64,000 bases of DNA from Paenibacillus sp. FSL R5-0345 (GCF_000758585.1 NZ_CP009281.1:124001-188000), one strand, 5' to 3'; positions 1-10,919 are shown, counted from the stretch's first letter. Numbers and translations: made by a program. Notes: a model not told the origin generated them from the letters alone.

Positions 1-195
1 TCTGGACGGCGTCTACCGGGATTTTATCGTTCGCCATATACACAGTTTAATCTTTCTACAGAAACGAACAAGCTGGACGTGGTTCGCGAAGGGCGTTCCT
101 TAACGGTCGAATGGGAATATGATTTGTACGTTTACGATGAATTGTCAGGAAAGTTTGCTATTAGTTTGCATATACAGGAGGAACCGAAATTATGA
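1..195 (+). CDS. DUF1934 (YwiB-like) protein, 3' end only
   Basis: The frame is open from the first base of the window and ends at a TGA that overlaps the argS start codon (ATGA). The visible 64 residues alternate polar and hydrophobic positions, as in a small beta-barrel, with a motif [12 protein letters not shown] near the end. In Bacillus subtilis the DUF1934 protein YwiB lies directly upstream of argS, so position and sequence agree. The function of the family is not known. The overlap implies translational coupling with argS. The N-terminal half lies outside the window. Confidence 0.7.
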   Translation, partial: SGRRLPGFYRSPYTQFNLSTETNKLDVVREGRSLTVEWEYDLYVYDELSGKFAISLHIQEEPKL

Positions 196-1877
196 CACAG
201 AGAAAGAATCCGTTGGAGCTTGTAAATGAACGGGTAAAAGAAGCCATTGCCGATGCAATTGTGAATGCAGGAATTGTTGCACCGGAAGAGGTTCCGGATA
301 TCGTACTGGAAGTACCAAGAGATAAGGCACATGGTGATTTGGCTACGAACGCTGCTATGCAGTTGACCAAAATCGCAAAACGTAATCCGCGCCAGATTGC
401 TGAGGCAATTATAGAACATTTGGATACAAGCAGCGCTTCTATTGAAAAGGCTGAGATTGCCGGACCAGGCTTTATTAACTTTACGTTGTCCAAGAATTAT
501 TTGTACCCAATTATCAGCCTTGTTGCTGAGCAGGGTGATGATTATGGCCGTATTAACATCGGTCAAGGTCAGAAGGTTGAAATGGAATTCGTCAGTGCCA
601 ATCCAACGGGTAGCCTTCATTTAGGACATGCTCGTGGTGCTGCTGTCGGCGATGCGCTTTGCAATGTACTCGATTATGCAGGCTATCAGGTGACAAGGGA
701 ATATTATATTAATGATGCCGGTAACCAAGTAGTCAACCTGTGTAAATCCATTGAAACTCGTTACCTGCAGGAGCTGGGCCAAGAAGCAGAAATGCCTGAA
801 GACGGTTACCATGGCGAGGACATTAAGGGATTTGCTAAAGAGCTTGTGGCTGAAAAGGGTGATACACTGCTCGAAATGAGCCCAAGTGACCGCGCAGCTT
901 TTTTCCGGACCTATGGACTTAATAAAGAGCTCGATAAAATCAAACGCGATCTGGGGCTATTCCGCGTAAACTTCGATATTTGGTTCAGTGAGACTTCGCT
1001 GTACGAGAACGGAGAAGTGTTACGCTCGCTAGACGAGCTTCGTGATCGTGGAGAAGTATATGAGCAGGATGGGGCAACCTGGCTGCAAACGACTAAGTAT
1101 GGCGATGATAAAGACCGCGTTCTGATTAAGAACGATGGCACATATACCTACCTTACACCGGACATTGCTTATCACAGCGATAAGTATGGCCGCGGTTACG
1201 ATAAAATGATTAACATTTGGGGTGCGGATCATCATGGCTATATTCCGCGGATGAAAGCAGCGATGGCAGCACTTGGCAATGATCCTGAGAAGCTAGTGGT
1301 TCTGATTGCTCAGATGGTCAGTCTGTTCCAGAATGGTGAAAAGGTTAAAATGTCGAAGCGTACCGGCAAAGCGGTTACGATGGAAGATTTGATGGAGGAA
1401 GTAGGAATCGACGCGATTCGATATTTCTTCACCATGCGTAGCATGGATTCCCATCTCGATTTCGATATGGATTTGGCGATCTCTACTTCTAATGAGAACC
1501 CTGTATTCTACGTTCAATATGCGCATGCACGTATCTGCAGTATCTTCCGTCAGGCAGAAGAGCAAGGGATCTCCATTCCTGATTACGCTGAGATTGACTT
1601 CTCCAAGCTGACAGCAGTGCATGAATATGACTTGCTGCGCAAAATTGGTGAGCTCCCAGCAGAAATTGCTGTTGCTGCGGAAGGTTATGCTCCACATCGC
1701 CTCATCCGTTATGTATATGAGCTGGCTGCGATGTTCCACAGTTATTATAAAGCTGAACGTGTAATTACAGAGGATGCCGCTCAAACAGTAGCCCGTCTTG
1801 CCCTGCTTGGCGCTGCGCGCACTACCATTGCTAATGTCCTGCGTCTTGTCGGTGTTTCTGCACCGGATCGCATGTAA
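192..1877 (+). CDS. argS: Arginyl-tRNA synthetase
   Basis: Class I aminoacyl-tRNA synthetase that charges tRNA-Arg with arginine in the cytoplasm. The 561-residue length is normal for the family. The N-terminal Add-1 domain covers roughly residues 1-95. The HIGH signature appears as HLGHARG after PTGSL, and the KMSKS loop as VKMSKRTG near residue 390. The C-terminal DALR anticodon-binding domain ends with the typical RM. The ATG overlaps the upstream stop codon and follows AGGAGG at the end of the DUF1934 frame. A strong hairpin terminator follows, so this gene closes its operon. Confidence 0.97.
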   Translation: MTQRKNPLELVNERVKEAIADAIVNAGIVAPEEVPDIVLEVPRDKAHGDLATNAAMQLTKIAKRNPRQIAEAIIEHLDTSSASIEKAEIAGPGFINFTLSKNYLYPIISLVAEQGDDYGRINIGQGQKVEMEFVSANPTGSLHLGHARGAAVGDALCNVLDYAGYQVTREYYINDAGNQVVNLCKSIETRYLQELGQEAEMPEDGYHGEDIKGFAKELVAEKGDTLLEMSPSDRAAFFRTYGLNKELDKIKRDLGLFRVNFDIWFSETSLYENGEVLRSLDELRDRGEVYEQDGATWLQTTKYGDDKDRVLIKNDGTYTYLTPDIAYHSDKYGRGYDKMINIWGADHHGYIPRMKAAMAALGNDPEKLVVLIAQMVSLFQNGEKVKMSKRTGKAVTMEDLMEEVGIDAIRYFFTMRSMDSHLDFDMDLAISTSNENPVFYVQYAHARICSIFRQAEEQGISIPDYAEIDFSKLTAVHEYDLLRKIGELPAEIAVAAEGYAPHRLIRYVYELAAMFHSYYKAERVITEDAAQTVARLALLGAARTTIANVLRLVGVSAPDRM

Positions 1878-1893
1878 TTCAACATCAAACGAC

Positions 1894-1938
1894 AAAAAAT
1901 CCGCCTTCCGGTTCCCCCGGAGGCGGATTTTATTTTTT
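1894..1938 (+). terminator. Rho-independent terminator after argS
   Basis: AATCCGCCT and AGGCGGATT form a G+C-rich stem extended by CCGG/CCGG, followed by a T-rich tract. It lies 17 bp after the argS stop. The A-run on the 5' side means it could also serve the convergent reverse-strand protease gene. Confidence 0.9.
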
Positions 1939-2004
1939 GCCGTTCTTCGCATCGGCACAAGCTGCGCTCACGTCAGAGTGACCCACCCGGTGCCCGGGTA
2001 GGGT

Positions 2005-3174
2005 CTATACGTTCGCGGAGACCGCCCGCTTGGCCCTAACTCCTGCTTTCAGCAGGCGTAGGGCATCGGCAGCGCCGCCGCCAAGGGATGCGCGTCGCTG
2101 CCCCTTGCGCAGCCGCACCGGGGATGCGGTGCGCCGCAAGAGCAGCTTCAGCTCCCTTGGCGAGAGCCCCGGTCGCACCGCGAGCAGCAGTGCAGCGGCT
2201 CCCGTAACATGCGAGGTCGCCATGGAGGTGCCGCTCATCTCTTTGTAGCCCTCCCTTAGCCAACAGGAGGGCACGCCTTCGCCGGGGCCGTATACATCGA
2301 TGTAAGAACCGCGGTTGCTGAAGCCGGCAACACGATGTCTTTTATCGATGGCACCCACGGCAATCGTCTCAGGATAACGTGCGGGGTAATCTCCGCCACG
2401 CTTGCCATCATTCCCTGAGGAGGCAATGATAGCGATTCCGGCTCGGTACGCTTTTATAACCACATTATGAAGTGCTTTGCTTCTAGTTTTCATTCCGAAG
2501 CTCATATTGATGATATCGATTCTGTTCTGCACACACCAATCAATGCCCAGTACTATGTCCGACACATAGGCGGAGCCGCTATGATCAAAGGCCTTGACTG
2601 GATATAGCAACGCTCGTGGAGCTACGCCCATCATCCCGCGTGTTCCGCCTGCCGCGGCAAGCGTGCCGGCGATGTGAGTCCCGTGTCCATTATCATCTAG
2701 CGGCAACATCCCGCGGTGTAGTAAGTTGACCCCAGAGGCTAATGAATGCTTCAGATCGGGATGGCGGTAATCAGCACCTGTGTCGATTACGCCGATTTTA
2801 ACGTGAACTCCAGTTGATTTAGACCATGCCTGAGGGGCATGAATGGCTTTCACTCCCCATGGGAGTGTGGCGGTTCCGCTCTTTTCGTTAGCTATAGAAT
2901 GGATTTGTATTTGTAGATCCTCTTCAACATTTAGAAGGTCTGCAAATCGGCTCATTAGTTTTCCAGCTCCGGCAGCAGGCACAAAGAAGGCCCGAATCAG
3001 CGGAGATACCTGCACTTGCCGCAGCTCGGGCTGCTTCGCTTTCAGAGCCTTCCATTGTGTAAATGCTCCGGCATACTGGCGGGGATCATTGAAGGTAAGA
3101 ATACGCCGCTCACCATTGTTGGGGGCAACCGATATTTCTTCAAGAAGCATGTGCCAAAATTTGTGATAGTCCAT
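2005..3174 (-). CDS. Subtilisin-like serine peptidase (S8 family)
   Basis: Serine protease with the complete S8 catalytic triad. Asp is in VIDTGAD, His in NGHGTHIAGT and Ser in SGTSMATSHVTG, with the oxyanion Asn in ASSGND. The ATG at 3174 is chosen because a GAGGAGGGG ribosome-binding site precedes it. A longer in-frame TTG start at 3285 has no such site. The resulting 389-residue protein has no recognisable signal peptide. It does have about 100 residues before the catalytic domain, which could act as an intramolecular chaperone or inhibitor. It may therefore be intracellular or exported by another route. The last ~40 residues are Arg/Lys/Ala rich. It is convergent with argS and not obviously in an operon. 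The substrate is unknown. Confidence 0.85.
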   Translation of the reverse strand: MDYHKFWHMLLEEISVAPNNGERRILTFNDPRQYAGAFTQWKALKAKQPELRQVQVSPLIRAFFVPAAGAGKLMSRFADLLNVEEDLQIQIHSIANEKSGTATLPWGVKAIHAPQAWSKSTGVHVKIGVIDTGADYRHPDLKHSLASGVNLLHRGMLPLDDNGHGTHIAGTLAAAGGTRGMMGVAPRALLYPVKAFDHSGSAYVSDIVLGIDWCVQNRIDIINMSFGMKTRSKALHNVVIKAYRAGIAIIASSGNDGKRGGDYPARYPETIAVGAIDKRHRVAGFSNRGSYIDVYGPGEGVPSCWLREGYKEMSGTSMATSHVTGAAALLLAVRPGLSPRELKLLLRRTASPVRLRKGQRRASLGGGAADALRLLKAGVRAKRAVSANV

Positions 3175-3377
3175 AGGATTTGCTGTCCCCTCCTCGGTGC
3201 CCTGCTGCCATATTGTATGAGTGGAAGAGGGGGTCCGAATGGGAACTTGCCCTTTTTTAACGAAATGGGCTGCCCATCGTGTCAAAAGACGGCGCTTTAC
3301 ATAAAATAGACAGAAGAGATTAACACTCTCTTTGTAACATCACGTAAGGAGCCGATCCTTGGCGTGGATACAGTCAT

Positions 3378-3405
3378 GCGCGGAGGGTTTCCTCCGCCTT
3401 TTTTA
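3378..3405 (+). terminator. Terminator-like hairpin in the rpoE upstream region
   Basis: GCGGAGG-GTTT-CCTCCGC followed by seven T residues is a textbook rho-independent terminator reading rightward, yet no gene precedes it on this strand. It could end a short RNA begun in about 3290-3375, end argS read-through, or act as a leader attenuator. The rest of 3175-3633 shows no open frame that I can support and only weak -35/-10 candidates for rpoE. Confidence 0.6.
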
Positions 3406-3633
3406 ATAATAAAAGGGAGTAAAAGTCTCACACGGGTACATATGTTTTAGATTTCTTCTTCTTCAAGATAGAGACAGGTTTCTGCTACGGATAAGTGCTG
3501 GAGGACTCTTTCTGTTAGCTGATACCGCTTTTGACTTGCAATTTGTTGTCAAATAGGTTTTACTTAGTTTTGTTAATGGATATTATTGAAATAAACCGTA
3601 ATGTGAACAATGCGTGAGAGGAAGTGTCCTTTA

Positions 3634-4182
3634 GTGAGTACGCCACTCAATTTAAAGCTAGACCCTGAGAAAGTTAAAGAAATGCCGATGGTGGATTTGG
3701 CTTTTCTAGTCCTTAAGGCAGCCAATACACCCTATTATTACCGTGATCTGATGGTCGAAGTAGCCAAGCTGCGCGGCATGACCGATCAACAAAGCCAAGA
3801 TACTATTGCCCAGTTATATACCGAGATTAACATTGATGGGCGTTTTGCCTGTGTTGGAACCAACCTTTGGGGATTGAAACGCTGGTATCCTCTAGAGCGT
3901 TCTGATGATCCGGTTGGTAACACCAAACGTGTACGTATCATCAACGATGAAGATGACGATTTGGAAGACGACGACTTTGCTGAAGAAGAAGAAAACTACG
4001 CTGCTGAAGAAGAGGATTTTGACGCTATCGACGAAGATCGCGACGACCTCTATTCCGACGACGACAGCGAAGAAGAAGTCGACGAAGATGTCGTGATCGA
4101 TGAAGATGACATAGACGAAGATGACACAGATGAAGACGATGCAGAAGATGACTCAGATGAGGATGCAGAAGCTGACGAGTAA
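3634..4182 (+). CDS. rpoE: DNA-directed RNA polymerase subunit delta
   Basis: Delta subunit of Gram-positive RNA polymerase, which raises specificity and recycling of the enzyme by displacing nucleic acid. Residues ~5-90 form the folded HARE-HTH domain (EMPMVDLAFLVLKAANTPYYYRDL at its start). From about residue 105 the chain is almost entirely Asp and Glu, the unstructured acidic tail typical of the family. GTG at 3634 is preferred over an upstream ATG at 3610: GAGAGGAAG lies about nine bases before it, and the family starts with a short lead into the first helix. It precedes pyrG, the same neighbour as in Bacillus. Confidence 0.93.
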   Translation: MSTPLNLKLDPEKVKEMPMVDLAFLVLKAANTPYYYRDLMVEVAKLRGMTDQQSQDTIAQLYTEINIDGRFACVGTNLWGLKRWYPLERSDDPVGNTKRVRIINDEDDDLEDDDFAEEEENYAAEEEDFDAIDEDRDDLYSDDDSEEEVDEDVVIDEDDIDEDDTDEDDAEDDSDEDAEADE

Positions 4183-4226
4183 GATAAATAATTTCAAAGA
4201 GTCTCGCTGATGGTATAATTCCTCCC

Positions 4227-4265
4227 TTGACAGTGGGGGATCGTCAGAGTAAACTATTGCATGGG
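4227..4265 (+). promoter_or_regulatory. pyrG promoter with GGG initiation site
   Basis: A perfect -35 TTGACA (4227-4232), a 17-base spacer and -10 TAAACT (4250-4255) are followed seven bases later by GGGC at 4263. In B. subtilis the pyrG transcript also starts GGGC. CTP shortage there causes reiterative addition of G residues at this position. The same architecture here supports the same control. Confidence 0.75.
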
Positions 4266-4344
4266 CTTATCATGTAAGTTAATAAACGCGTTTTTTAAAA
4301 TAAAAAGTGCCCCGGTTCTACGGGTGTCACTTTTTTGTTTTTTT
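4263..4344 (+). promoter_or_regulatory. pyrG leader attenuator (predicted CTP-sensing)
   Basis: About 40 bases after the predicted start the leader contains AAAAAGTG-CCCCG paired with CGGG-CACTTTTTT, followed by a long T tract (to 4344). This is a terminator inside the untranslated leader, 160 bases ahead of pyrG. The 5' arm carries a CCCC run that could pair with a 5' poly-G tail made by slippage at GGGC. That is the antiterminator logic established for pyrG of Gram-positive bacteria. Structure is seen; mechanism is inferred by analogy. Confidence 0.7.
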
Positions 4345-4495
4345 AGATGCAAAGTAGCTGTAGTTTTATGTAATTCGCGGGACGACGCCTTATGTTTTCC
4401 CCGGTGTATTAAACTTTTGATTTCCCCTGTTTTGATGATAGTAAAACGGGTTACGATAAACACCATGCGTTGTTGAATGTCTGGACTTTATTTAG

Positions 4496-6115
<1,620 letters not shown>

Positions 6116-6162
6116 GTTGTAAACATAATCGTAACTTACGTGCGAGTTTTTAATTAAATCTG

Positions 6163-6192
6163 AAGAGCCTCCTATTGGAGGCTCTTTTTTTA
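6163..6192 (+). terminator. Rho-independent terminator after pyrG
   Basis: AAGAGCCTCC-TATT-GGAGGCTCTT stem followed by a T run, 47 bases after the pyrG stop. Confidence 0.93.
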
Positions 6193-6200
6193 ATTATTAG

Positions 6201-6293
6201 AATGTATAAGTTGTTCACCGATCTTTTATGTCCAATATTTCTCACTTAAACGCTTACCGTCCTTATAAGGACGCCGAAGGCATTTATGCTTGT
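6201..6293 (+). repeat. Dispersed two-hairpin repeat, copy 1
   Basis: Shares the core TAAACGCTTACCGTCCTTAT, the palindrome CGTCCTTATAAGGACG and the arm ending TTATGCTTG with copies at 39037, 45873 and 57743. This is the most diverged copy: the first hairpin has lost most of its complementarity and the last arm reads GCATTT instead of GCGTTT. It lies between the pyrG terminator and the spo0F promoter. Nearby, TTTACCCATTTT occurs twice (about 6293 and 6350), a separate short direct repeat. Confidence 0.75.
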
Positions 6294-6367
6294 TTACCCA
6301 TTTTGGAGAGTTCCGAAAATGACATCACTGCAATTCAGGCTCTTTATTTACCCATTTTATCCAATTA

Positions 6368-6396
6368 GAAGGATTTGGGCATTGAAGCACGAATAA
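6368..6396 (+). promoter_or_regulatory. Sigma-H-type promoter for spo0F
   Basis: GAAGGATTT (6368-6376) fits the sigma-H -35 consensus RnAGGAwWW. After 11 bases, CACGAATAA (6388-6396) fits the -10 RnnGAATww with one mismatch. B. subtilis spo0F is known to use sigma-H, so the site is biologically expected. It is about 90 bases before the start codon. Confidence 0.7.
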
Positions 6397-6487
6397 TAGG
6401 TTTCGTATGGAGTTAATTTCTGAAGGGGCCGTTAGCTGTGGAGAGCGCGGTATAGTCAATCTGGCTTAATCTCTGGGAGGGTGTTAT

Positions 6488-6874
6488 ATGGAAAAAAAGA
6501 AAGTGTTAATTGTCGATGATCAGAATGGGATTCGGATTCTTCTTATGGAAGTATTTAATAGCGAAGGATATACGACATTTCAAGCAGCTAACGGAAAACT
6601 GGCTTTAGACATTGTTCGCAGCGAGTCTCCTGACTTGGTTCTGCTCGATATGAAAATACCGGGAATGGATGGACTCGAGATTTTGAAGCATCTAAAAGAG
6701 CTGAATCCGTCCATTAAGGTCATTATGATGACGGCTTACGGAGAACTGGATATGATTAAGGAGGCTACCAAGCTAGGCGCATTGATGCATTTTACAAAGC
6801 CATTTGACATAGATGAAATGCGGGTAGCGGTCAATATGCATCTTCATAATAAGTCAGTAGATCAATGCAGTTAA
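6488..6874 (+). CDS. spo0F: Sporulation phosphorelay response regulator Spo0F
   Basis: Single receiver domain of 128 residues with no output domain. It relays phosphate from sporulation kinases to Spo0B and on to Spo0A. The acidic pocket is VDDQ, the phosphorylated Asp is in [13 protein letters not shown], the switch Thr in MMTAYGE and the Lys in FTKPFD. The stretch [11 protein letters not shown] and TAYGELDMI are nearly those of B. subtilis Spo0F, which separates it from CheY-like proteins. GGGAGGG precedes the ATG. A sigma-H-type promoter is upstream, a terminator downstream, and fba follows as in Bacillus. Confidence 0.95.
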   Translation: MEKKKVLIVDDQNGIRILLMEVFNSEGYTTFQAANGKLALDIVRSESPDLVLLDMKIPGMDGLEILKHLKELNPSIKVIMMTAYGELDMIKEATKLGALMHFTKPFDIDEMRVAVNMHLHNKSVDQCS

Positions 6875-6957
6875 AGTGACATTTTCTGTATTGATCCTAT
6901 TTGGTTATGGTGATTATAAACAGGTTGAGTCTAATTGCTATACGGGCTGGATAAAAA

Positions 6958-6982
6958 TCGTCCCACCGGGACATTTTTTTGT
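6958..6982 (+). terminator. Terminator after spo0F
   Basis: Short GTCCC-ACC-GGGAC hairpin followed by ATTTTTTTG. It separates spo0F from the fba promoter, whose -10 TATAAT is at 7015-7020 (its -35 is weak). Confidence 0.75.
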
Positions 6983-7082
6983 TTATCCTATTTAGTATTT
7001 GACTCAGGATGTGTTATAATAAGCCTGTATGTGATGTCGGTTTAAAAACATAGCCAACCAACATTCTTAGGAGGATGAAACC

Positions 7083-7937
7083 ATGCCATTAGTATCTATG
7101 ACAGACATGTTGAACAAAGCACTTGAAGGAAAATACGCAGTAGGTCAGTACAACATTAACAACTTGGAGTGGACTCAAGCTATTCTTGGTGCCGCTGAAC
7201 AAGAAAAATCACCAGTAATCCTTGGTGTATCCGAAGGCGCAGCACGTCACATGGGCGGCTTCACTACTGTTGTTAAGATGGTAGAAGGTCTAATTATCGA
7301 TATGAATATCACAGTTCCTGTAGCTATCCACCTTGACCATGGATCAAGCTTTGATAAATGTAAGGCAGCAATTGATGCTGGATTTACATCCGTAATGATC
7401 GACGGTTCCCACCACCCAATTGATGAGAATATTGATATGACTAAAAAAGTCGTTGAATATGCTCATGCTAAAGGTGTTTCCGTAGAAGCAGAAGTAGGTA
7501 CTGTTGGTGGACAAGAAGACGACGTTATCGGCGGCATCATGTATGCTAAGCTGGATGAGTGCGTTCGTATTGTTAAAGAAACAGGTATCGACACTTTGGC
7601 TCCTGCTCTAGGTTCTGTTCATGGTCCTTACCATGGTGAGCCTAACCTCGGATTCAAAGAAATGGAAGAAATCCGTGACGCTACTAACATCCCAATGGTT
7701 CTTCATGGTGGTACAGGTATTCCTGAACATGACATCAAGAAAGCTATCTCCCTGGGTACTTCCAAAATTAACGTAAACACTGAGAACCAAATCGTGTTTG
7801 CAAAAGTTGTTCGCGAAGTTCTAGCTGCTAAACCGGATGCTTATGATCCACGTACATTTATCGCACCAGGTCGCGACGCAATCAAAGAAACCGTTATCGG
7901 TAAAATCCGCGAATTTGGATCCAACAACAAAGCCTAA
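7083..7937 (+). CDS. fba: Class II fructose-1,6-bisphosphate aldolase
   Basis: Zinc-dependent aldolase interconverting fructose-1,6-bisphosphate with dihydroxyacetone phosphate and glyceraldehyde-3-phosphate in glycolysis and gluconeogenesis. Metal and substrate motifs are visible: HLDHGSSFD with the catalytic Asp and first His, GSVHGPYHG, and VLHGGTGIP. Length 284 is typical of the Bacillus FbaA group. AGGAGG lies just before the ATG. It has its own -10 box, and strong codon bias suggests high expression. Two hairpins follow before murA. Confidence 0.97.
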   Translation: MPLVSMTDMLNKALEGKYAVGQYNINNLEWTQAILGAAEQEKSPVILGVSEGAARHMGGFTTVVKMVEGLIIDMNITVPVAIHLDHGSSFDKCKAAIDAGFTSVMIDGSHHPIDENIDMTKKVVEYAHAKGVSVEAEVGTVGGQEDDVIGGIMYAKLDECVRIVKETGIDTLAPALGSVHGPYHGEPNLGFKEMEEIRDATNIPMVLHGGTGIPEHDIKKAISLGTSKINVNTENQIVFAKVVREVLAAKPDAYDPRTFIAPGRDAIKETVIGKIREFGSNNKA

Positions 7938-7979
7938 TCATTGTTAGTTTCCGCCTTAGGTGGACAAGCAATTTGTAAA

Positions 7980-8049
7980 GGGCAGGGTGTAGCTCTGCCC
8001 AGTTGAATAGTTTGATGAGGAAAGCACACCGCTTAGCCGGTGTCTTTCC
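7980..8049 (+). terminator. Two consecutive hairpins between fba and murA
   Basis: GGGCAG-GTGTAGCT-CTGCCC (7980-8000) is followed by a larger stem pairing GGAAAG-C-ACACCG with CGGTGT-CTTTCC (8019-8049). The second ends in ATTTTC rather than a clean U tract, so termination may be partial. They may instead stabilise the abundant fba mRNA. Confidence 0.5.
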
Positions 8050-8124
8050 ATTTTCATCACTAAAAGTCCACAGCACGTATTGCCCGCACAGCTGCAATAC
8101 ACGTAGGGGGAAATTGATAAATCT

Positions 8125-9378
8125 ATGGAAAAATTAATGATTGGCGGTGGACGTCCGCTAGAGGGCGTTGTAACCATCAGTGGAGCAAAGAATAGTGCTA
8201 TTGCACTTATTCCTGCGGCGATTTTGGCCGAATCTGAAGTTGTTCTTGATAATTTACCGTCCCTTAGTGATGTAGCCGTTTACTCTGAAATCTTGCAAGA
8301 GCTTGGCGCAAGTGTATCTTGGTCAGGCAACCAGATGAAAATTGATCCTTCGCGTATTGTATCTATACCTATGCCTAATGGTCCGGTTAAGAAACTTCGA
8401 GCCTCATATTATATGATGGGAGCTCTGCTTGGAAGATTCAAAGAAGCGACAATAGGTCTTCCTGGTGGTTGTAATTTCGAACCTCGTCCCATCGATCAGC
8501 ATATCAAGGGATTCGAGGCACTGGGAGCAACAGTTACAAACGAACATGGTTCTATCCACTTATATGCTAAAGAGCTACGCGGCGCGAAGATTTATTTAGA
8601 CGTATCAAGCGTAGGTGCCACTATTAACATCATGCTGGCGGCTTCACGTGCCAAAGGCTCCACAATTATTGAAAATGCGGCTAAAGAGCCTGAGATTATA
8701 GATGTAGCAACCCTATTGAACTCTATGGGCGCTGTTATTAAAGGCGCTGGTACAGAAACCATCCGAATCGAAGGGGTCTCGGAAATGCACGGCTGCCGTC
8801 ACTCCATTATTCCCGATCGGATTCAAGCAGGAACTTATATGATTGCCGCTGCGGCTACGCGTGGTAATGTGTTGATAGATAACGTTATTCCTAAGCACTT
8901 GGAAGCATTAACGGCCAAGCTTTTAGAGATGGGCGTTGATATTGAAGAGCTTGATGAGAGTATTCGTGTTATAGGTAGAGCTAAATATGAACATGCAGAT
9001 GTCAAAGCGCTGACCTACCCTGGCTTTCCTACAGATTTACAATCTCCTATGACAAGTATGTTGACGCAGGCAGAAGGTGTTAGTGTTCTTAGTGATTTCG
9101 TCTACAGCAACCGTTTTAAGCATGTGCCAGAATTGGTACGAATGGGCGCAAAGATTCGCGTTGAAGGCCGTTCTGCTATTATTGAGGGTGGTAAGCTTAA
9201 TGCTGCAAAAGTAAAAGCGACCGATCTACGGGCAGGTGCTGCTCTTGTTATTGCTGGGTTGACGGTAGAGGATGGAATCACCGAGGTGACCGGCGTAGAA
9301 TATATTGACCGTGGTTATGATAATTTAGTGAGTAACCTTCGACAACTAGGTGCTCATGTTTGGCGTGAGAACGAATAA
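8125..9378 (+). CDS. murA: UDP-N-acetylglucosamine 1-carboxyvinyltransferase (MurA2/MurZ position)
   Basis: First committed step of peptidoglycan synthesis: transfers enolpyruvate from PEP to UDP-GlcNAc in the cytoplasm. The catalytic Cys (fosfomycin target) is present in [15 protein letters not shown] near residue 117. The C-terminal Asp is in [11 protein letters not shown] and the N-terminal substrate motif is ISGAKNSA. Length 417 is normal. Gram-positives usually have two copies. The position between fba and rho is that of murAB (murZ) in B. subtilis, so this is probably the secondary paralogue. Confidence 0.95.
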   Translation: MEKLMIGGGRPLEGVVTISGAKNSAIALIPAAILAESEVVLDNLPSLSDVAVYSEILQELGASVSWSGNQMKIDPSRIVSIPMPNGPVKKLRASYYMMGALLGRFKEATIGLPGGCNFEPRPIDQHIKGFEALGATVTNEHGSIHLYAKELRGAKIYLDVSSVGATINIMLAASRAKGSTIIENAAKEPEIIDVATLLNSMGAVIKGAGTETIRIEGVSEMHGCRHSIIPDRIQAGTYMIAAAATRGNVLIDNVIPKHLEALTAKLLEMGVDIEELDESIRVIGRAKYEHADVKALTYPGFPTDLQSPMTSMLTQAEGVSVLSDFVYSNRFKHVPELVRMGAKIRVEGRSAIIEGGKLNAAKVKATDLRAGAALVIAGLTVEDGITEVTGVEYIDRGYDNLVSNLRQLGAHVWRENE

Positions 9379-9380
9379 AA

Positions 9381-9459
9381 TTAGGATATCCCGTTTGGAG
9401 GGAGGTTTATTTGCTGATTTACCGCATATATCCTTCCAAATTGGGTATTAATATCCTAA
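9381..9459 (+). repeat. Long imperfect inverted repeat between murA and rho
   Basis: The arm at 9381-9402 (TTAGGATAT, CCCGTTTGGAGGG) is complementary to 9432-9459 (CCTTCCAAATTGGG, ATATCCTAA) with small bulges. It forms a stem of about 22 bp around a 30-base loop. No T run follows. It starts two bases after the murA stop and contains the ribosome-binding site of the small ORF listed at 9411. Confidence 0.6.
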
Positions 9460-9530
9460 CGGGCATTTTAATAGACTCATCATTTTGCCTAGTAGATAGA
9501 CTAGGGCGAACTCATTTAAAAATTGAATAG
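9411..9530 (+). CDS. Candidate 39-codon leader ORF upstream of rho
   Basis: A TTG codon five bases after a near-perfect Shine-Dalgarno sequence (GGAGGGAGG, 9397-9405) opens a frame of 39 codons ending in TAG at 9528-9530, where the rho ribosome-binding site (AGGTGG) begins. The peptide begins [12 protein letters not shown] and ends HLKIE, with no known motif. The Shine-Dalgarno sits in one arm of an inverted repeat, and the first codons in the loop and other arm. Translation would be coupled to opening of the hairpin. It could be a leader peptide or chance; conservation would decide. Confidence 0.35.
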   Translation: MLIYRIYPSKLGINILTGILIDSSFCLVDRLGRTHLKIE

Positions 9531-9541
9531 GTGGTTATTAC

Positions 9542-10894
9542 ATGGATCTTCAAATTTCCGATTTGGAAGAAATGAAGCTGACCGAGTTGTATAAGCTGGC
9601 CAAGAAATACCAGATTCCTTATTACGGACAGCTGAAGAAACGGGAACTGATCTTTGCGATCCTTCGGGCACAGGCAGAGCAAAGCGGTCTTATGTTTATG
9701 GAAGGCGTACTGGAAATTCTACCCGAGGGCTATGGATTTCTAAGGCCGATTAACTATTTGCCCAGCGCTGAAGATATTTATATCTCAGCCTCACAAATTC
9801 GGAAGTTTGATCTCAGAAGCGGAGATCTTGTATCTGGGAAATGCCGGACGCCGAAAGAAAATGAACGATATTTTGGCCTGCTTCAAGTCAATGCCGTTAA
9901 TGGTGAGAACCCTGCTAGCGCAGCGGAGCGACTTCATTTTCCAGCATTAACACCACTTTATCCGCAAGACAAGCTACCGCTTGAAACATCCCCTACTCAT
10001 TTGTCTACCCGAATAATGGATTTGCTCGCTCCTGTAGGTTTGGGGCAGCGGGGTTTGATTGTAGCACCTCCTAAAGCAGGAAAAACGCTCCTCTTGAAAG
10101 AAATTGCCAATAGTATTTCCACTAATAATCCTGAGATTGAGCTCTTTGTATTGCTTATAGATGAACGTCCTGAAGAAGTAACCGATATGCAACGTTCTGT
10201 AAAAGGCGAAGTGGTTGCATCGACGTTTGATGAGCTTCCAGAGAATCATATTAAAGTGGCCGAACTTGTGTTGCAAAGGGCTCTTCGTTTAGTTGAGCAC
10301 AAGAAGGACGTAGTTATTCTTTTAGATAGCATTACCCGTCTGGCGCGTGCGTATAATCTTGTGGTTCCGCCATCTGGACGCACACTTAGCGGAGGGATTG
10401 ACCCAGCAGCGTTTCATCGACCGAAGCGGTTTTTTGGCTCTGCACGGAATGTGGAAGAGGGCGGTTCACTGACTATTTTAGCAACGGCTTTAATTGATAC
10501 CGGGTCACGTATGGATGACATTATTTATGAAGAGTTTAAGGGTACCGGTAACATGGAGCTTCATTTGGACCGCAAATTGGCAGAACGCCGTATTTTCCCT
10601 GCTATTGATATTCGCCGTTCAGGTACACGCCGGGAAGAAGTACTCTTGAGCAAAGAAGAGCTTGATACGATCTGGGCGATTCGCAAAAACATGAATGAAT
10701 CCTACGATTTTGTGGAGGGATTCATCAAAAAGCTGCGTGATACAAAGACTAATGCTGAATTCTTAGCCTCCTTTGACGTTGCGGGAGCTAAACAATCACC
10801 AAATGGAACTGCAAGCAGCGGAGGAACTTCCAACAGTGGTACGGCTGCTCGTCGCACAACACGGGCGAAGACTTCTTCAGTACCTACAACTTGA
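9542..10894 (+). CDS. rho: Transcription termination factor Rho
   Basis: Hexameric RNA helicase that ends transcription at rho-dependent sites. Domains in order: N-terminal Rho_N (residues ~5-45), the cold-shock-like RNA-binding domain with GYGFLRP near residue 63, and a RecA-type ATPase. The ATPase shows Walker A APPKAGKT, Walker [11 protein letters not shown] and arginine-finger region RRSGTRREE. The last ~35 residues are a Ser/Thr/Gly/Ala-rich tail that looks disordered and is longer than in B. subtilis. AGGTGG precedes the ATG. The long inverted repeat and small ORF just upstream might contribute to control; Rho is autoregulated in several bacteria. Confidence 0.97.
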   Translation: MDLQISDLEEMKLTELYKLAKKYQIPYYGQLKKRELIFAILRAQAEQSGLMFMEGVLEILPEGYGFLRPINYLPSAEDIYISASQIRKFDLRSGDLVSGKCRTPKENERYFGLLQVNAVNGENPASAAERLHFPALTPLYPQDKLPLETSPTHLSTRIMDLLAPVGLGQRGLIVAPPKAGKTLLLKEIANSISTNNPEIELFVLLIDERPEEVTDMQRSVKGEVVASTFDELPENHIKVAELVLQRALRLVEHKKDVVILLDSITRLARAYNLVVPPSGRTLSGGIDPAAFHRPKRFFGSARNVEEGGSLTILATALIDTGSRMDDIIYEEFKGTGNMELHLDRKLAERRIFPAIDIRRSGTRREEVLLSKEELDTIWAIRKNMNESYDFVEGFIKKLRDTKTNAEFLASFDVAGAKQSPNGTASSGGTSNSGTAARRTTRAKTSSVPTT

Positions 10895-10919
10895 GAATTG
10901 ATAATAAGAGGAGACTAAC

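Noticed and set aside
132..620. Reverse-strand 162-codon frame opposite argS
   Set aside because: Entirely antisense to the strongly supported argS, Cys- and aromatic-rich composition typical of a shadow frame, no ribosome-binding site.
3283..3285. TTG at 3285 as start of the subtilase
   Set aside because: No ribosome-binding site precedes it, while ATG 3174 has GAGGAGGGG at proper distance.
6999..7020. TTGACT with TATAAT as the fba promoter
   Set aside because: The spacer is only 10 bases, too short for sigma-A; only the -10 is credible.
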